Notes: a model not told the origin generated them from the letters alone. DNA of 64,000 nt from Bacillota bacterium (GCA_023436115.1 JAEZKQ010000025.1:1-64000); one strand, 5' to 3'. Shown: positions 30,652 to 40,444, counted from the first letter of the stretch. Numbers and translations: made by a program.

Positions 30652-31794
30652 ATGTTACGTGTGATGCCCGTGTTCGGCACCAGGCCCGAGGCTATTAAGA
30701 TGGCACCTCTCGTAGCTGCATTGTTAGCTGACGAGCATATTGACTGTATGGTGTGTGTAACAGGTCAACATAGAGAGATGTTGGATCAAGTCTTGGATCA
30801 GTTTGATATTAAACCGCGATTTGACTTAAATATTATGAAAGAATCGCAGACCCTAACCTCCATCACGTCAAGCGTGTTAGAGGGGATGGATGAAGTTATA
30901 GTAAAATCAAAGCCGGATCTGATACTCGTTCACGGAGATACCACCACATCTTTTGCAGCTGCGTTGGCTGCGTTTTATAGAAAAATACCTGTCGGTCATG
31001 TAGAGGCGGGTCTAAGGTCCTTTGACAAATATTCACCCTATCCAGAAGAACTTAACAGAACGTTAACTGCGAAAATTGCAGACCTTAATTTTGCGCCAAC
31101 TTCTGCTAATCGGAAAAACCTTTTGAGGGAAAGTGTTCCGGGTCAGATATTTGTAACTGGAAATACTGTCATTGACGCATTGCAGCAGATGGTAAAGAAA
31201 GATTTCATCTTTAGCCATTCCCTGCTCAATGGGCTGTCCTCCTCAGAAAAGCGTATGATACTGCTAACGGCTCATCGACGTGAAAACCTAGGCATGCCCA
31301 TGGAGAGTATATGCCGGGCTGTTAAGCGCATTGCTGCTGATAACAGCGATGTAGAGATTATTTACCCCGTGCATCGTAATCCTGCGGTTCGCCAGCATGT
31401 ATGGCCAATACTATCTGATGTACCAAACGTTCATCTTATTGATCCAATTGAGGTTCAGGATATGCATAACCTCATCAACAGATGTTATCTGGTGATGACT
31501 GATTCTGGCGGACTACAAGAAGAAGCCCCGGCACTGGGTAAGCCAGTTCTTGTATTAAGGAAGGAAACTGAGCGCCCAGAGATATGCGAAGCAGGGAAGG
31601 CGCTGTTAGTGGGAACTGACGAAAACTGTATATATGAAAAAGCAATGAAGCTGTTAAATGACACTGATTTCTATATGGGGATGAGACAAGCTCTCAATCC
31701 ATACGGAGACGGTCGGGCTTCCGAGCGAATTGTAAAAGCTATACGATATTGGGCAGGTTTGTCGGCAGAGCCACCGATTGAATTTATCGTCTGA
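30652..31794 (+). CDS. wecB: UDP-N-acetylglucosamine 2-epimerase (non-hydrolysing)
   Basis: A 380-residue cytoplasmic enzyme that interconverts UDP-GlcNAc and UDP-ManNAc. It has the GT-B fold and the family motifs: VFGTRPEAIKMAPL at the N-terminus, LILVHGDTTTSFAAALAAFY, the catalytic VEAGLRSFDKYSPYPEELNR region (two glutamates), the histidine in LLTAHRRENLG, and LVMTDSGGLQEEAPALGKPVLVLR for UDP binding. Length is typical. Directly downstream are a ManNAc-type transferase (31837) and UDP-ManNAc dehydrogenase (32558), so ManNAc or ManNAcA goes into the polymer. An alternative role is 2-epimerisation of the diacetamido-glucuronate made by the WbpA-E set, as done by WbpI, a relative. Confidence 0.93.
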   Translation: MLRVMPVFGTRPEAIKMAPLVAALLADEHIDCMVCVTGQHREMLDQVLDQFDIKPRFDLNIMKESQTLTSITSSVLEGMDEVIVKSKPDLILVHGDTTTSFAAALAAFYRKIPVGHVEAGLRSFDKYSPYPEELNRTLTAKIADLNFAPTSANRKNLLRESVPGQIFVTGNTVIDALQQMVKKDFIFSHSLLNGLSSSEKRMILLTAHRRENLGMPMESICRAVKRIAADNSDVEIIYPVHRNPAVRQHVWPILSDVPNVHLIDPIEVQDMHNLINRCYLVMTDSGGLQEEAPALGKPVLVLRKETERPEICEAGKALLVGTDENCIYEKAMKLLNDTDFYMGMRQALNPYGDGRASERIVKAIRYWAGLSAEPPIEFIV

Positions 31795-31836
31795 TAATAA
31801 TTGCCCTGTGCACACCGCAAGAAAGAACGATTACTT

Positions 31837-32568
31837 ATGCAAAAAGAAACAATACTTGGTACCAATGTATGTGTCACCACAAAGAATGAGTTGCTTCTAG
31901 CAATACAAGATGATATCCAACAGGGAAGAAAAACTTTTATTGTAGCGATAAACCCGGAGAAGATATTAAAAGCTCGAAAAGATCCTGCTTTGGCAGACTT
32001 GCTGAATAGTGCAGAATATCAAATAGCTGACGGCATCGGTGTTGTCATTGCGTCACGTTTGCAAAAAGGGCATATACGGGAACGTGTTACAGGGATAGAT
32101 TGTATGGGTTCGCTATGTGATCTTTCTGCACGGAGAGGATATCGTATCTTCTTGTATGGTGCAAAAAAAGATGTTATCCTAAAGGCCAGAAACGAGCTGG
32201 AACTGATGTATCCGGGTATTCATATCGTTGACATTATGGATGGATACTGTAACAATAATGATGTGCTTATTGAACGAATTAATAAATCCTGTGTGGACAT
32301 CGTTTTTGTTGCATTAGGATCTCCTAAACAAGAAAATTGGATAATACAAAACAGAGACGTTTTGTGTGCTAAAGTTTTTCAAGGCGTCGGAGGGTCTTTT
32401 GATGTCATATCAGGCACCCTGAAACGGGCTCCGCTATGGATGCAAAAATCTGGGCTGGAATGGTTGTTTCGCCTTTTGCAGCAACCCGAAAGGATATTCA
32501 GACAGCTTAATATATTAAAATTTTTATTCTTGTTAATAAAGGATGGGAAACGTAATAATGAGAATTAA
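31837..32568 (+). CDS. WecG/TagA/CpsF family glycosyltransferase (GT26)
   Basis: A 243-residue transferase that adds ManNAc (TagA) or ManNAcA (WecG) to GlcNAc linked to undecaprenyl diphosphate at the inner face of the membrane. Family motifs are present: INPEKILKARKDPALADLLNSAEYQIADGIG split as INPEKI and ADGIGVV, the catalytic aspartate in ERVTGIDCM, FLYGAKKDV, VALGSPKQENWI and GGSFDVISGTLKRAPLWMQKSGLEW. The C-terminal basic amphipathic tail (ERIFRQLNILKFLFLLIKDGK) is the membrane-binding appendage. The ATG at 31837 is chosen over an upstream in-frame TTG (31801). Because wecC overlaps its 3' end and wecB lies directly upstream, a WecG-like ManNAcA transferase role is favoured. Confidence 0.9.
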   Translation: MQKETILGTNVCVTTKNELLLAIQDDIQQGRKTFIVAINPEKILKARKDPALADLLNSAEYQIADGIGVVIASRLQKGHIRERVTGIDCMGSLCDLSARRGYRIFLYGAKKDVILKARNELELMYPGIHIVDIMDGYCNNNDVLIERINKSCVDIVFVALGSPKQENWIIQNRDVLCAKVFQGVGGSFDVISGTLKRAPLWMQKSGLEWLFRLLQQPERIFRQLNILKFLFLLIKDGKRNNEN

Positions 32569-33841
32569 CGTAGTAGGGCTTGGGTATATTGGACTTCCCA
32601 CTGCTGCAATGTTTGCACGTAGTGGCGCTGATGTGTTAGGGGTAGACCAAAGTGAGCATATAGTCAATACGATAAACAACGGCGACATCCATATTGAAGA
32701 GCCGGGGTTGTTGGACATAATCCGTGATGTGGTTGGAGAAGGCAGGTTAAAAGCGGCGCTAAAGCCGAGCGAAGCGGATGTATTCATCATTGCCGTGCCT
32801 ACGCCAAACGCTAAAGACGAGCACCAAAGCTGTGATCTTAAATGTGTCATATCTGCTGTTCATTCAATTATCCCTTATCTTAGAAAAGGTAATGTCGTGA
32901 TCGTAGAATCCACGATAGCGCCTAGGACCACTGAGGACGTAATCGCCCCGATGATTCGGCAAGCAGGGTTTGAACTGGGGCAGGATGTTTTTTTGGCTCA
33001 CTGTCCTGAGAGAGTTCTTCCTGGGCAGATCTTAAATGAACTGGTGAATAATAACCGCGTCGTAGGTGGTATGACGGCAGCTTGTGCGGATAAGGCAGCG
33101 GATATTTACAGTATGTTTGTACAAGGAGAGATTATTAAAACGGAAGCCAAGACCGCAGAGATGAGCAAGCTGATGGAAAACACATTCCGCGATGTTAATA
33201 TAGCCCTAGCTAACGAGCTCGCAAAAATTTGCTGTAAGTTGAAAATTAATGTAATGGATGTCATTAGAATGGCAAATAAGCATCCCCGTGTCAATATACA
33301 CACCCCTGGACCGGGAGTGGGGGGGCATTGTTTGGCTGTCGATCCGTATTTTATTTATGCAGCGGCACCTGAAACAGCCCAGATCATCAAGCTGGCGCGT
33401 GATATCAACACAAGTATGCCTGATTTTGTTGTTCAAAATGTCGAAGCGCTGCTTGGCTATGATAAGTCGGCTAGGATTGCTGTTTTTGGTGTGACATATA
33501 AACCAAATGTGGACGATATTCGCGAATCACCTGCGCTTAAGATTGTGGACAAGCTTTCTGCATCCGGATATCAACTGCGCATCCACGATCCCCATGTTAA
33601 ATCATTGGATAATGTCACTTTTGAAGAGGCACTGAAAGATGCGGATATACTGTTATGTTTGGTTGGCCATCATGAGTTTAAGCTTATGAAAGGTTCAGAT
33701 ATTCGAAAGTTGATGTCAAAACCTGTTGTCTTTGATGTGACAGGTACATTGCAGCAGGAGGATTTGGATATCATCAACTACGGGAATCTTTACAGTTATG
33801 TGCCGGAGAATCAGCAAAACAAGAATAGATTGGAGCTATAA
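32558..33841 (+). CDS. wecC: UDP-N-acetyl-D-mannosamine dehydrogenase
   Basis: A 427-residue nucleotide-sugar dehydrogenase that oxidises UDP-ManNAc to UDP-ManNAcA with two NAD+. The Rossmann start is MRINVVGLGYIGLPTAAMFA. Middle and C-terminal motifs include VESTIAPRTTEDV, FLAHCPERVLPGQIL, MSKLMENTFRDVNIALANEL, the catalytic cysteine in GPGVGGHCLAVDPYF and FGVTYKPNVDDIRESPALKI. AHCPERVLPG is characteristic of the WecC branch rather than the UDP-glucose or WbpA branches. The ATG at 32558 overlaps the transferase gene; another in-frame ATG at 32543 is possible, but the shorter form fits the family start better. Confidence 0.9.
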   Translation: MRINVVGLGYIGLPTAAMFARSGADVLGVDQSEHIVNTINNGDIHIEEPGLLDIIRDVVGEGRLKAALKPSEADVFIIAVPTPNAKDEHQSCDLKCVISAVHSIIPYLRKGNVVIVESTIAPRTTEDVIAPMIRQAGFELGQDVFLAHCPERVLPGQILNELVNNNRVVGGMTAACADKAADIYSMFVQGEIIKTEAKTAEMSKLMENTFRDVNIALANELAKICCKLKINVMDVIRMANKHPRVNIHTPGPGVGGHCLAVDPYFIYAAAPETAQIIKLARDINTSMPDFVVQNVEALLGYDKSARIAVFGVTYKPNVDDIRESPALKIVDKLSASGYQLRIHDPHVKSLDNVTFEEALKDADILLCLVGHHEFKLMKGSDIRKLMSKPVVFDVTGTLQQEDLDIINYGNLYSYVPENQQNKNRLEL

Positions 33842-33845
33842 CGTG

Positions 33846-35000
33846 ATGAGATATCTCTTAGTTACGCCGGGCTATCCAAGTGAAAGCAAAAAATATAATA
33901 ATGCATTTGTTCATGCACGAGTAAAGCAATACATTAAAGCTGGTCTCGAAGTTGATATATTCTCATATAGTAAGTCTTATTTTGCAAAACCGGGTAATGG
34001 AAAACGTTATAAATGGGAGAATGTGGAGGTGGAATGCGGCAATTTAAATGAGCTGAGTCAAAAGCTACGGACACAGAAGTATGATAAGATTTTAATGCAT
34101 TTTGCCATACACGGTGCTGTGAAAAGGGTTTTGACAGTTGCTGCGGGCACTCCTGTTATTATTTGGTGCCATGGAGTTGATGTCATTTCATGGAGACGAA
34201 GAATGTATAATCTTCGCATAAAAAATATTGTTAAATTTTGCGGATATGCAGTCTTAAATACGATACAGAGAATGTATATTCATCGAGCTGTGATGAAATA
34301 TGGAAACCTTATAACGTTTGTTTTCGTTTCAAATTGGTTAAAGAACTGTGCACAAAGAGATTTATGGTTATCAGAAAGACTTACTAATTTTAGAATAATT
34401 CCAAATATTATAGATGAGGTGACTTTTCAGTACAAACAAAAAGAGGAGGTCGACCGCCTTAAAATATTGAGCATAAGGTCTTTTGATTTTAAAAAGTATG
34501 CAAACGATTTAACAGTAAAAGCAGTAAAAATTCTGTCTGATAAAGACTATTTTAACGAACTTGAGTTTACGATATGCGGGAAAGGCCGTCTATGGGATCG
34601 GACGACCGCCCCCCTGAAGCAATATAGTAATGTGGAGCTAATAAACCAATTCTTTTCTCATGATGAGATTGTGGACTTGCACGCTAAAAATGGAATTATG
34701 CTGATGCCATCCCGGCAGGATACTCAAGGCGTGTCAACATGCGAGGGAATGAGTAGCGGCTTAGTACCAATATCATCTAACAACTCTGCGATTCCCGAGT
34801 ATGTAGCGGAGAATTGCGGATACCTGGCTAGTAACGTGAATGAAATAGTTGCTGCTATTGATGATTTGTATCACAACCCAGAGAAATTTCTTGATTATTC
34901 AAAAAACGCAGCAGCTTTTATATCAAATAAATGCGCAGCTAGGGCAGTCATACCCATAGAAATTGCGCTTATACAAAAGGAGCAATCGGAAACGGAATGA
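33846..35000 (+). CDS. Glycosyltransferase family 4-like protein
   Basis: A 384-residue GT-B-type glycosyltransferase acting at the cytoplasmic face of the membrane. The N-terminus MRYLLVTPGYPSESKKYNNAFVHARVKQY is typical of GT4 capsule enzymes (shown in two parts MRYLLVTPGYPSE and FVHARVKQY). The C-terminal donor domain has LEFTICGKGRLWD, NGIMLMPSRQDTQGVSTCEGMSSGLVPISSNNSAIPEYV, with the E-x(7)-E-like motif in QGVSTCEGMSSG. The ATG at 33846 follows GGAG at 10 nt. The donor and acceptor sugars cannot be inferred. The next gene overlaps by four bases (ATGA), so the two transferases are coupled. Confidence 0.82.
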   Translation: MRYLLVTPGYPSESKKYNNAFVHARVKQYIKAGLEVDIFSYSKSYFAKPGNGKRYKWENVEVECGNLNELSQKLRTQKYDKILMHFAIHGAVKRVLTVAAGTPVIIWCHGVDVISWRRRMYNLRIKNIVKFCGYAVLNTIQRMYIHRAVMKYGNLITFVFVSNWLKNCAQRDLWLSERLTNFRIIPNIIDEVTFQYKQKEEVDRLKILSIRSFDFKKYANDLTVKAVKILSDKDYFNELEFTICGKGRLWDRTTAPLKQYSNVELINQFFSHDEIVDLHAKNGIMLMPSRQDTQGVSTCEGMSSGLVPISSNNSAIPEYVAENCGYLASNVNEIVAAIDDLYHNPEKFLDYSKNAAAFISNKCAARAVIPIEIALIQKEQSETE

Positions 35001-36280
35001 AGATACTGATAGTGAGTATGTTATTCTATCCGGACAGTCGTATTGGTGCCTTTCGACCAACAAATTTTGCAAAAAATTTAGTGGAGTTAGGTCATGAAGT
35101 GACTGTTATTACGACTGACAAGAATGGTGAAGTAAATTTGCCAGGGCTAACGATTCATCAAATCGGTATGGGGAGATTTATCAAAGTTATTGATAATCTG
35201 CTGCTCCATAGAAAGCCCCATAGGCTTGCATCTGCAAATGATACACAAAGTAAGAAAAGCGTGGGAATGTCCCCGCTGAAAGTGGCCCTGCTGCTGTTGC
35301 TAGATCATGTTCATGGATGGAGTTGGACCAGGAAGGTCCGTCGTTACGTCAAGGCAAATCCGATTGGACAGCAAGATATTTTAATTTCATCTTTTGGTCC
35401 TTTGGGAAGTTTTTTTGCTGGTCGTATGCTCAGCAAGAATAACGTTGCTTCAAAATTGGTTCTAGACCTTCGTGATCGCATACCAAACGCCCGATATCCG
35501 AACATATTTAACAGAAGGTATCTCAGATATGAACACATTATCATGAGGGAAGCCGACGGTGTCATATTGGTTTCTCAAGGGCAGAAAGAGTCTTTTCTCA
35601 GGGATCTGTATTTGAAACCATCATCGAAGGTCCATGTTATCACAAATGGGTATGAACGGAATTTGGAAGCGACAGCCAAAGTGCCTGAAGGAGATGAACT
35701 CAGTCTTTGTTATACGGGACAGCTTTATGGCAGATATCAGGCGATGGCATGGCTCATAAATATATTGGATCAAGCTATGCGAGAAGACGATATAAGCATA
35801 AGGGTAAATTACGCCGGCCCAGAAGGCAGACGGTTACAAGAAATCGCAAAGGGGACGGCCATCAGGATTACAGACCACGGTGTGGTTTCACATGAGAAGG
35901 CGCTTAATATTCAGCAAAACAGTGATATTCTTGTTGCACTCGCATGGAACGAGCCAAACAGTCTGGGAATACTGTCTGGTAAATTTTTTGAATACATGGC
36001 CAGTAAAAAACCTGTTATTTCCTTAGTCACAGGAAGCCTCCCTGACGCGGAAATTACAACGATGGTTCGCAAGCTACGCCTCGGTATAGCCTGTGAAGAG
36101 TTTTCAAAGGAAGAAGATGAAAAGGAACTCAAAAGATATATTATATTACAACATCACCGTAAAAAGAGTGGTGAGCAATTTATGTTTGATGCAGATTCTG
36201 CCGAATTAGAAAAGTTTGATTATTCTAACCTGACGTTGGAACTTGAGAAGATATGTAAAGACATAATTAATGCAAAGTAG
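34997..36280 (+). CDS. Glycosyltransferase family 4 protein (WbuB-like)
   Basis: A 427-residue GT-B transferase. It begins MKILIVSMLFYPDSRIGAFRPTNFAKNL, the pattern of WbuB/WcaI-type GT4 enzymes, with GHEVTVITTD next. The central region has LVLDLRDRIPNARYPN and IMREADGVILVSQGQ, and the donor domain has LCYTGQLYGRYQAM and EPNSLGILSGKFFEYMASKKPVISLV, containing the conserved K-x-F-E-Y-M-A motif. It starts on the ATGA overlap with the previous transferase. The sugar donor is unknown. About 90 bp of spacer follow before the acetyltransferase gene. Confidence 0.83.
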   Translation: MKILIVSMLFYPDSRIGAFRPTNFAKNLVELGHEVTVITTDKNGEVNLPGLTIHQIGMGRFIKVIDNLLLHRKPHRLASANDTQSKKSVGMSPLKVALLLLLDHVHGWSWTRKVRRYVKANPIGQQDILISSFGPLGSFFAGRMLSKNNVASKLVLDLRDRIPNARYPNIFNRRYLRYEHIIMREADGVILVSQGQKESFLRDLYLKPSSKVHVITNGYERNLEATAKVPEGDELSLCYTGQLYGRYQAMAWLINILDQAMREDDISIRVNYAGPEGRRLQEIAKGTAIRITDHGVVSHEKALNIQQNSDILVALAWNEPNSLGILSGKFFEYMASKKPVISLVTGSLPDAEITTMVRKLRLGIACEEFSKEEDEKELKRYIILQHHRKKSGEQFMFDADSAELEKFDYSNLTLELEKICKDIINAK

Positions 36281-36369
36281 TCAGCGTAGTGGTGAATAAT
36301 ATAATGCCTTGTTGCTTTTTAGGGGTAGTGTTATAATATTTCTTAGTGTCAGCCAGAAAGGGAAGATGG

Positions 36370-36909
36370 ATGGATTCTAAAAGTCGCCACTCTTTACGTT
36401 TAAAGATTTGCCGGTGGGCAATCAGAAAGTATCGATATAAAGAGGGTAGTAAGTGGGATGCGCTTCGAGCCAGATGCTTCGCACGGCTGATGGAACGTGC
36501 GGGTGAAGATATTAAGATACGAAGTGGCGTCTTCATTAAGGAGCCACAGCATATTCAGATGGGTAGTCGCATTAGCATACAGGAGAATTGTTATCTTAGC
36601 GGTTTTGGCGGTTTGGTTATTGGAAACGATGTCAGTATGGGAACGGGAACATATATATTTACGTCCACACATCCGATTACATGCGATGTCATACGCAATA
36701 CGCCGCTGGAGAAGAGGCCTGTAGTTTTAGGAAATGACATATGGCTGGGTGCAGGCGTTCGTGTTATGGGCGGCGTCACAATTGGTGATCATGTAGCGGT
36801 TGGTGCAGGAGCAGTGGTGACGCAAGACCTTCCATCTAACGGTGTATATGCAGGGATACCCGCCAGAAAGTTACGCGATCTTATCGGGAATACTACGGTT
36901 GAAGCATGA
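36370..36909 (+). CDS. Hexapeptide-repeat acyltransferase (serine O-acetyltransferase/maltose acetyltransferase-like)
   Basis: A 179-residue left-handed beta-helix transferase. After a basic N-terminus (residues 1-50) come hexapeptide turns: GSRISIQENCYLSG, LVIGNDVSMGTG, a loop with TSTHPI, then DIWLGAGVRVMGGVTIGDHVAVGAGAVVTQDLP and the terminal GVYAGIPARKL. The loop histidine in STHPI is the catalytic type seen in O-acetyltransferases. It probably acetylates a sugar residue of the polymer. The ATG at 36370 has AAGGGA just upstream and is preferred over the in-frame GTG at 36346. The flippase gene overlaps its stop (ATGA). Confidence 0.85.
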   Translation: MDSKSRHSLRLKICRWAIRKYRYKEGSKWDALRARCFARLMERAGEDIKIRSGVFIKEPQHIQMGSRISIQENCYLSGFGGLVIGNDVSMGTGTYIFTSTHPITCDVIRNTPLEKRPVVLGNDIWLGAGVRVMGGVTIGDHVAVGAGAVVTQDLPSNGVYAGIPARKLRDLIGNTTVEA

Positions 36910-38387
36910 AGAGTAAATCATTTATCAAGGACTTTTTATTATATGGATTGAACAATGTTCTGGCCAAGGTGCTGGCCATTGTTGTGGTTCCTATTATTAC
37001 TAGCGTTTTTTCCGTGGGCGAGTTTGGCATCATTGACACAGGAATTAGTGTGTTAACGGTATTACCGCTTCTGGTAGGCTTAGGGTATGATATGGTCTTG
37101 AAAAGGGATTTAATCATATACAAGCAGGATCGGAAGAAGAGTCAAGATACCATATTTACTATGTTGCTTTTTGTAGCTGTATGGGGTGCTCTAGCGGTGG
37201 TGGTGATGTCATTATTCAGTACACCCCTTGCTAGATTGCTTTTTACTTCGGATGAATACAGTAGTGCGATGCTATTTGCTTTAATCAGCGTTTATTTTAA
37301 CACATTTATTGGCTTTATTATTGTTCTTTGCCGTACAAGCTTTAAACTTGTACGGTTTACAATTATAAGTATACTCAAGTTGTTGCTGGAATATGGGTTT
37401 ATCATTTATGCTATTATCGTTCTAGAGAAAGGTGTTGTTGGCTACTTCGGGGCGATTTGCTTAGTGGATTTTGCTTATGCGATAGTTCTTCTGATAATCT
37501 ACCGCAAAGCATTGGCAGGCCGATTTAACATCCCGATTCTTAAGGAGTCGCTCAAGTTTGGGATTCCTACAATGGTGGCGGGTCTTGGATATTGGATATT
37601 CAATCTTTCGGACAGAATACTTATTACCAATCTGAGCAACAGTACACAAACCGGTTATTATAGTATGGCAATCAAGATGCTGGGCGTATATACGTTTTTG
37701 GTTACTGCTTTTAAACAAGCGTGGGTTCCCCGTGCTTTCGAACTCTTTCGTGAGGACAAGGACACATTCCCAAGACATCTTGAAAGAATGCATCATTATT
37801 CATTAGCGTTCTTTTCATTTATGGTGTTGGCTAATTTTGCAGGTCTGCGCTTAATGATCATGTTGTTCTCAAATCCCGACTATTTACCAGGACTGGTGAT
37901 AGCAGCCCCGCTAGTGATGGCATTCATTTTATATCCGCTGGCTGAGGTGGCTAGCATAGGTCTGTATCTATCGGGTAAAACAAAGGCATTGTCCAATGTT
38001 GTTTGGATAGCAGCCGTTATTAATATTGCCATCAATGTTATTTGGATACCCGTATATGGCAGTATCATTGCAAGTGCATCAACACTTGCTTCATATTTAT
38101 TCATATATGTGACATATTGGTGGATGTCATGCCATTACATGAAATGGCGGTTCTCTTGGTTCAAGCCTGTTTTTGTTCTTGTCATGGCGGCGGGCTCAAT
38201 ACTGGGGATTTGCATCATCAGCATTGAGAATATATGGTTGGACCTGTTGTGTAAACTGGCTATTACAGCGGTCTTTTTAGGTATCATGCTGGCTACGCGC
38301 CTGATTCGTATCGATTATATTAAAAAAACAATTATCTATTTCTTCAAACGAAAGGAAACAGTAAAAAGTGGATCTGAATCAAATTAA
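36906..38387 (+). CDS. Wzx-type polysaccharide flippase (MOP superfamily)
   Basis: A 493-residue membrane protein with about 12-14 helices that moves lipid-linked repeat units across the membrane. The N-terminus KSFIKDFLLYGLNNVLAKVLAIVVVPIIT and SVGEFGIIDTGISVLTVLPLLVGLGYD are typical of the polysaccharide biosynthesis/MATE-like group. Other features are FGIPTMVAGLGYWIFNLSDRILI and TGYYSMAIKMLGVY. It pairs with the Wzy-like polymerase at 29158-30537 to indicate Wzx/Wzy-dependent assembly. The downstream epimerase gene begins inside its last codons (overlap about 20 bp). Confidence 0.9.
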   Translation: MKSKSFIKDFLLYGLNNVLAKVLAIVVVPIITSVFSVGEFGIIDTGISVLTVLPLLVGLGYDMVLKRDLIIYKQDRKKSQDTIFTMLLFVAVWGALAVVVMSLFSTPLARLLFTSDEYSSAMLFALISVYFNTFIGFIIVLCRTSFKLVRFTIISILKLLLEYGFIIYAIIVLEKGVVGYFGAICLVDFAYAIVLLIIYRKALAGRFNIPILKESLKFGIPTMVAGLGYWIFNLSDRILITNLSNSTQTGYYSMAIKMLGVYTFLVTAFKQAWVPRAFELFREDKDTFPRHLERMHHYSLAFFSFMVLANFAGLRLMIMLFSNPDYLPGLVIAAPLVMAFILYPLAEVASIGLYLSGKTKALSNVVWIAAVINIAINVIWIPVYGSIIASASTLASYLFIYVTYWWMSCHYMKWRFSWFKPVFVLVMAAGSILGICIISIENIWLDLLCKLAITAVFLGIMLATRLIRIDYIKKTIIYFFKRKETVKSGSESN

Positions 38388-39348
38388 GAATGAAATTGGC
38401 CGTAGGTACTCCCGAGCGATGGTGACAGGGGGCGCGGGGTTCATCGGCAGTCACGTGATTGAGGAACTTCTGGACACCGGTATCGATGTTATAAGCATTG
38501 ATAATTTTATCGCCGGAAAGCAGGAGAATATCGTTGCATTTGAAGGTAATCCCCGGTTTAAAAACGTGAGCTGTGATATAACGGATTATGAAACGCTCAA
38601 GAAGCATTTTGATGGTGTTGATATTGTATTTCACCAAGCGGCTTCAAAGAAAAACGTATGCTTGAAAGATCCCCGGATAGATTTGCGTGTCAATGGAGAA
38701 GGGGCATTTAACTTACTTGAGCTGTCCCGAGATAAGGGTGTAAAGAAGTTTGTGCATGCATCCACAGGTTCTGTATATGGCGAGGCCAAGATAACGCCTC
38801 AGACCGAGGAACACCCTTTATGTCCGGTCTCTTACTATGGTGTCAGTAAGTTGGCAGGAGAGCGGTATGCCAAGGCTTTTGAGCATTTGTATGGGTTAGA
38901 TACTACGATACTCCGTTACTTTCACGTATACGGGCCGCGTCAGGAATCTGGTGAGTTTGGCGGTGTGATTGCGATATTCGCTCGTGCTATACTTAGTGGA
39001 AAACATCCTATAATATTTGGCGACGGAACGCAGGAGCGATCATTTACCTACGTGAAGGACTGCGTCAATGCCAATCTGTTCGTCGCGGTAACAGATGGAA
39101 CAAAGGGGCAGGAGTATAACTGTGCATCTGGAATTAACGTAACGGTGGGCAAACTATGTGAAACTATGTTAGATATATTGGATCGTAAGGACTTGAAACC
39201 TGAGTACCGTGACTGGCTTGTTGGTGATATCAAAAAGTTTGATATTTCAAACGAAAAGCTGCGCAGTTTTGGATTTGAGTTTAGAGCATCTTTTGAAGAA
39301 GGTCTGGCAGAAACCATAAAGTACTACAGAACGTTGTTCGGGAGATAG
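38368..39348 (+). CDS. NAD-dependent sugar epimerase/dehydratase (extended SDR, GalE/WbpP-like)
   Basis: A 326-residue extended short-chain dehydrogenase acting on a nucleotide sugar. The NAD motif is VTGGAGFIGSHVIEELLD, the catalytic triad is seen in HASTGSVYGEA (Ser) and VSYYGVSKLAGERYA (Tyr and Lys), and the substrate loop is RYFHVYGPRQ with FGDGTQERSFTYVKD. The family is mostly UDP-glucose or UDP-GlcNAc 4-epimerases (Gne, WbpP) or UDP-glucuronate modifiers; the exact product cannot be told. The start is GTG at 38368-38370, about 10 nt after AAAGGAA, and overlaps the flippase gene. Confidence 0.85.
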   Translation: MDLNQIKNEIGRRYSRAMVTGGAGFIGSHVIEELLDTGIDVISIDNFIAGKQENIVAFEGNPRFKNVSCDITDYETLKKHFDGVDIVFHQAASKKNVCLKDPRIDLRVNGEGAFNLLELSRDKGVKKFVHASTGSVYGEAKITPQTEEHPLCPVSYYGVSKLAGERYAKAFEHLYGLDTTILRYFHVYGPRQESGEFGGVIAIFARAILSGKHPIIFGDGTQERSFTYVKDCVNANLFVAVTDGTKGQEYNCASGINVTVGKLCETMLDILDRKDLKPEYRDWLVGDIKKFDISNEKLRSFGFEFRASFEEGLAETIKYYRTLFGR

Positions 39349-39352
39349 TATC

Positions 39353-40414
39353 ATGAGGGTGCTTCATCTTCCTTCGTCGGTAGGGGGAAACGCATGGAAT
39401 CTGTCGCTGGCAGAACGGGCTTTGGGGATCGAGAGCCGCGTATTTGTATTGGGGGAGAACTATTTTGGCTTTAAAGCAGACATTGTAAAGGACTGGAGAC
39501 GAAACCGGTACACTTTCCCATTCAAGGCTTTTGAGTTCTATCGAAAAGAAATGAACAACTATGACATTTTTCATTTTAATTTCGGACGAGCCCTTTTCGA
39601 TTACCGCTGGGAGTTTATTGATATGCTTGAACTACCTTGGTTAAAACGAAAAGGAAAGCGTATTGTGTTCACATACCAAGGGACGGATGCCAGATTGGCA
39701 AGTTATAGCTTGCAGAACTATGATGTATCCTTCTATAAAGAACTCACAAAGGCGGAACTTGATAAAGAGCTGAGACTGGATAGTCGCAGACAAAAGCGGG
39801 TCAGTAAGGTGGATGAATATGCTGATCTGATTTACACAACGAACCCAGATCTAAAAAATGTGTTGCCTTCACGAACGAAATTTCGTCCCTACACCAAGTT
39901 GCAGATCGAGGAGTGGACTCCGGAATTTAGTGATTATAGCAAGGATGAGTTAATTATCGCCCATGCGCCCACCAGCCGGTCTAAAAAGGGAACAGATGTA
40001 ATCATATCTGCTGTCGAAGGACTAAAGCAAAAGGGAATTCGTGTGCGCTTTGATCTAATTGAGAAAGTGCCCAATGAAATAGCAAAAAGCCGTCTTGCCC
40101 AGGCAGATATTGTAATCGACCAGATATATATTGGGTGGTACGGTGGTCTAGCCGTCGAAAGCATGGCTCTAGGAAAGCCTGTAATAGCATATATCAGAGA
40201 GTCTGATATGGTGCATTTACCAGCTCAGATGTATACTGAAATGCCTGTGATCCGAGCCAATGCACAGAATCTTTCGGATATATTGGTTAATGTTATTACT
40301 GACCGGGACGGGTTACGTGAAAAAGCGCATCGTTCGCGGGTTTATGTGGAACATTGGCATGACAGTAGGGCAATAGCCCAAAACATCATTAAAGATTACG
40401 AAAGAATATTGTGA
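39353..40414 (+). CDS. Glycosyltransferase (GT4-like)
   Basis: A 353-residue protein with a GT-B transferase layout. It begins MRVLHLPSSVGGNAWNLSLAERALG and includes YDIFHFNFGRALF, IVFTYQGTDAR, IAHAPTSRSKKGTDVIISAV and a donor-side region with ADIVIDQIYIGWYGGLAVESMALGKPVIAYI, where E in AVESMALGKPV matches the conserved donor-binding Glu. It starts 4 nt after the epimerase stop. The HAPTSRSKKGTD and QIYIGWYGG motifs define a subgroup seen in several capsule and S-layer loci. Sugar specificity is unknown. Confidence 0.8.
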   Translation: MRVLHLPSSVGGNAWNLSLAERALGIESRVFVLGENYFGFKADIVKDWRRNRYTFPFKAFEFYRKEMNNYDIFHFNFGRALFDYRWEFIDMLELPWLKRKGKRIVFTYQGTDARLASYSLQNYDVSFYKELTKAELDKELRLDSRRQKRVSKVDEYADLIYTTNPDLKNVLPSRTKFRPYTKLQIEEWTPEFSDYSKDELIIAHAPTSRSKKGTDVIISAVEGLKQKGIRVRFDLIEKVPNEIAKSRLAQADIVIDQIYIGWYGGLAVESMALGKPVIAYIRESDMVHLPAQMYTEMPVIRANAQNLSDILVNVITDRDGLREKAHRSRVYVEHWHDSRAIAQNIIKDYERIL

Positions 40415-40444
40415 ATGCCGTAATGGCATTTGAAAGGATAAAAA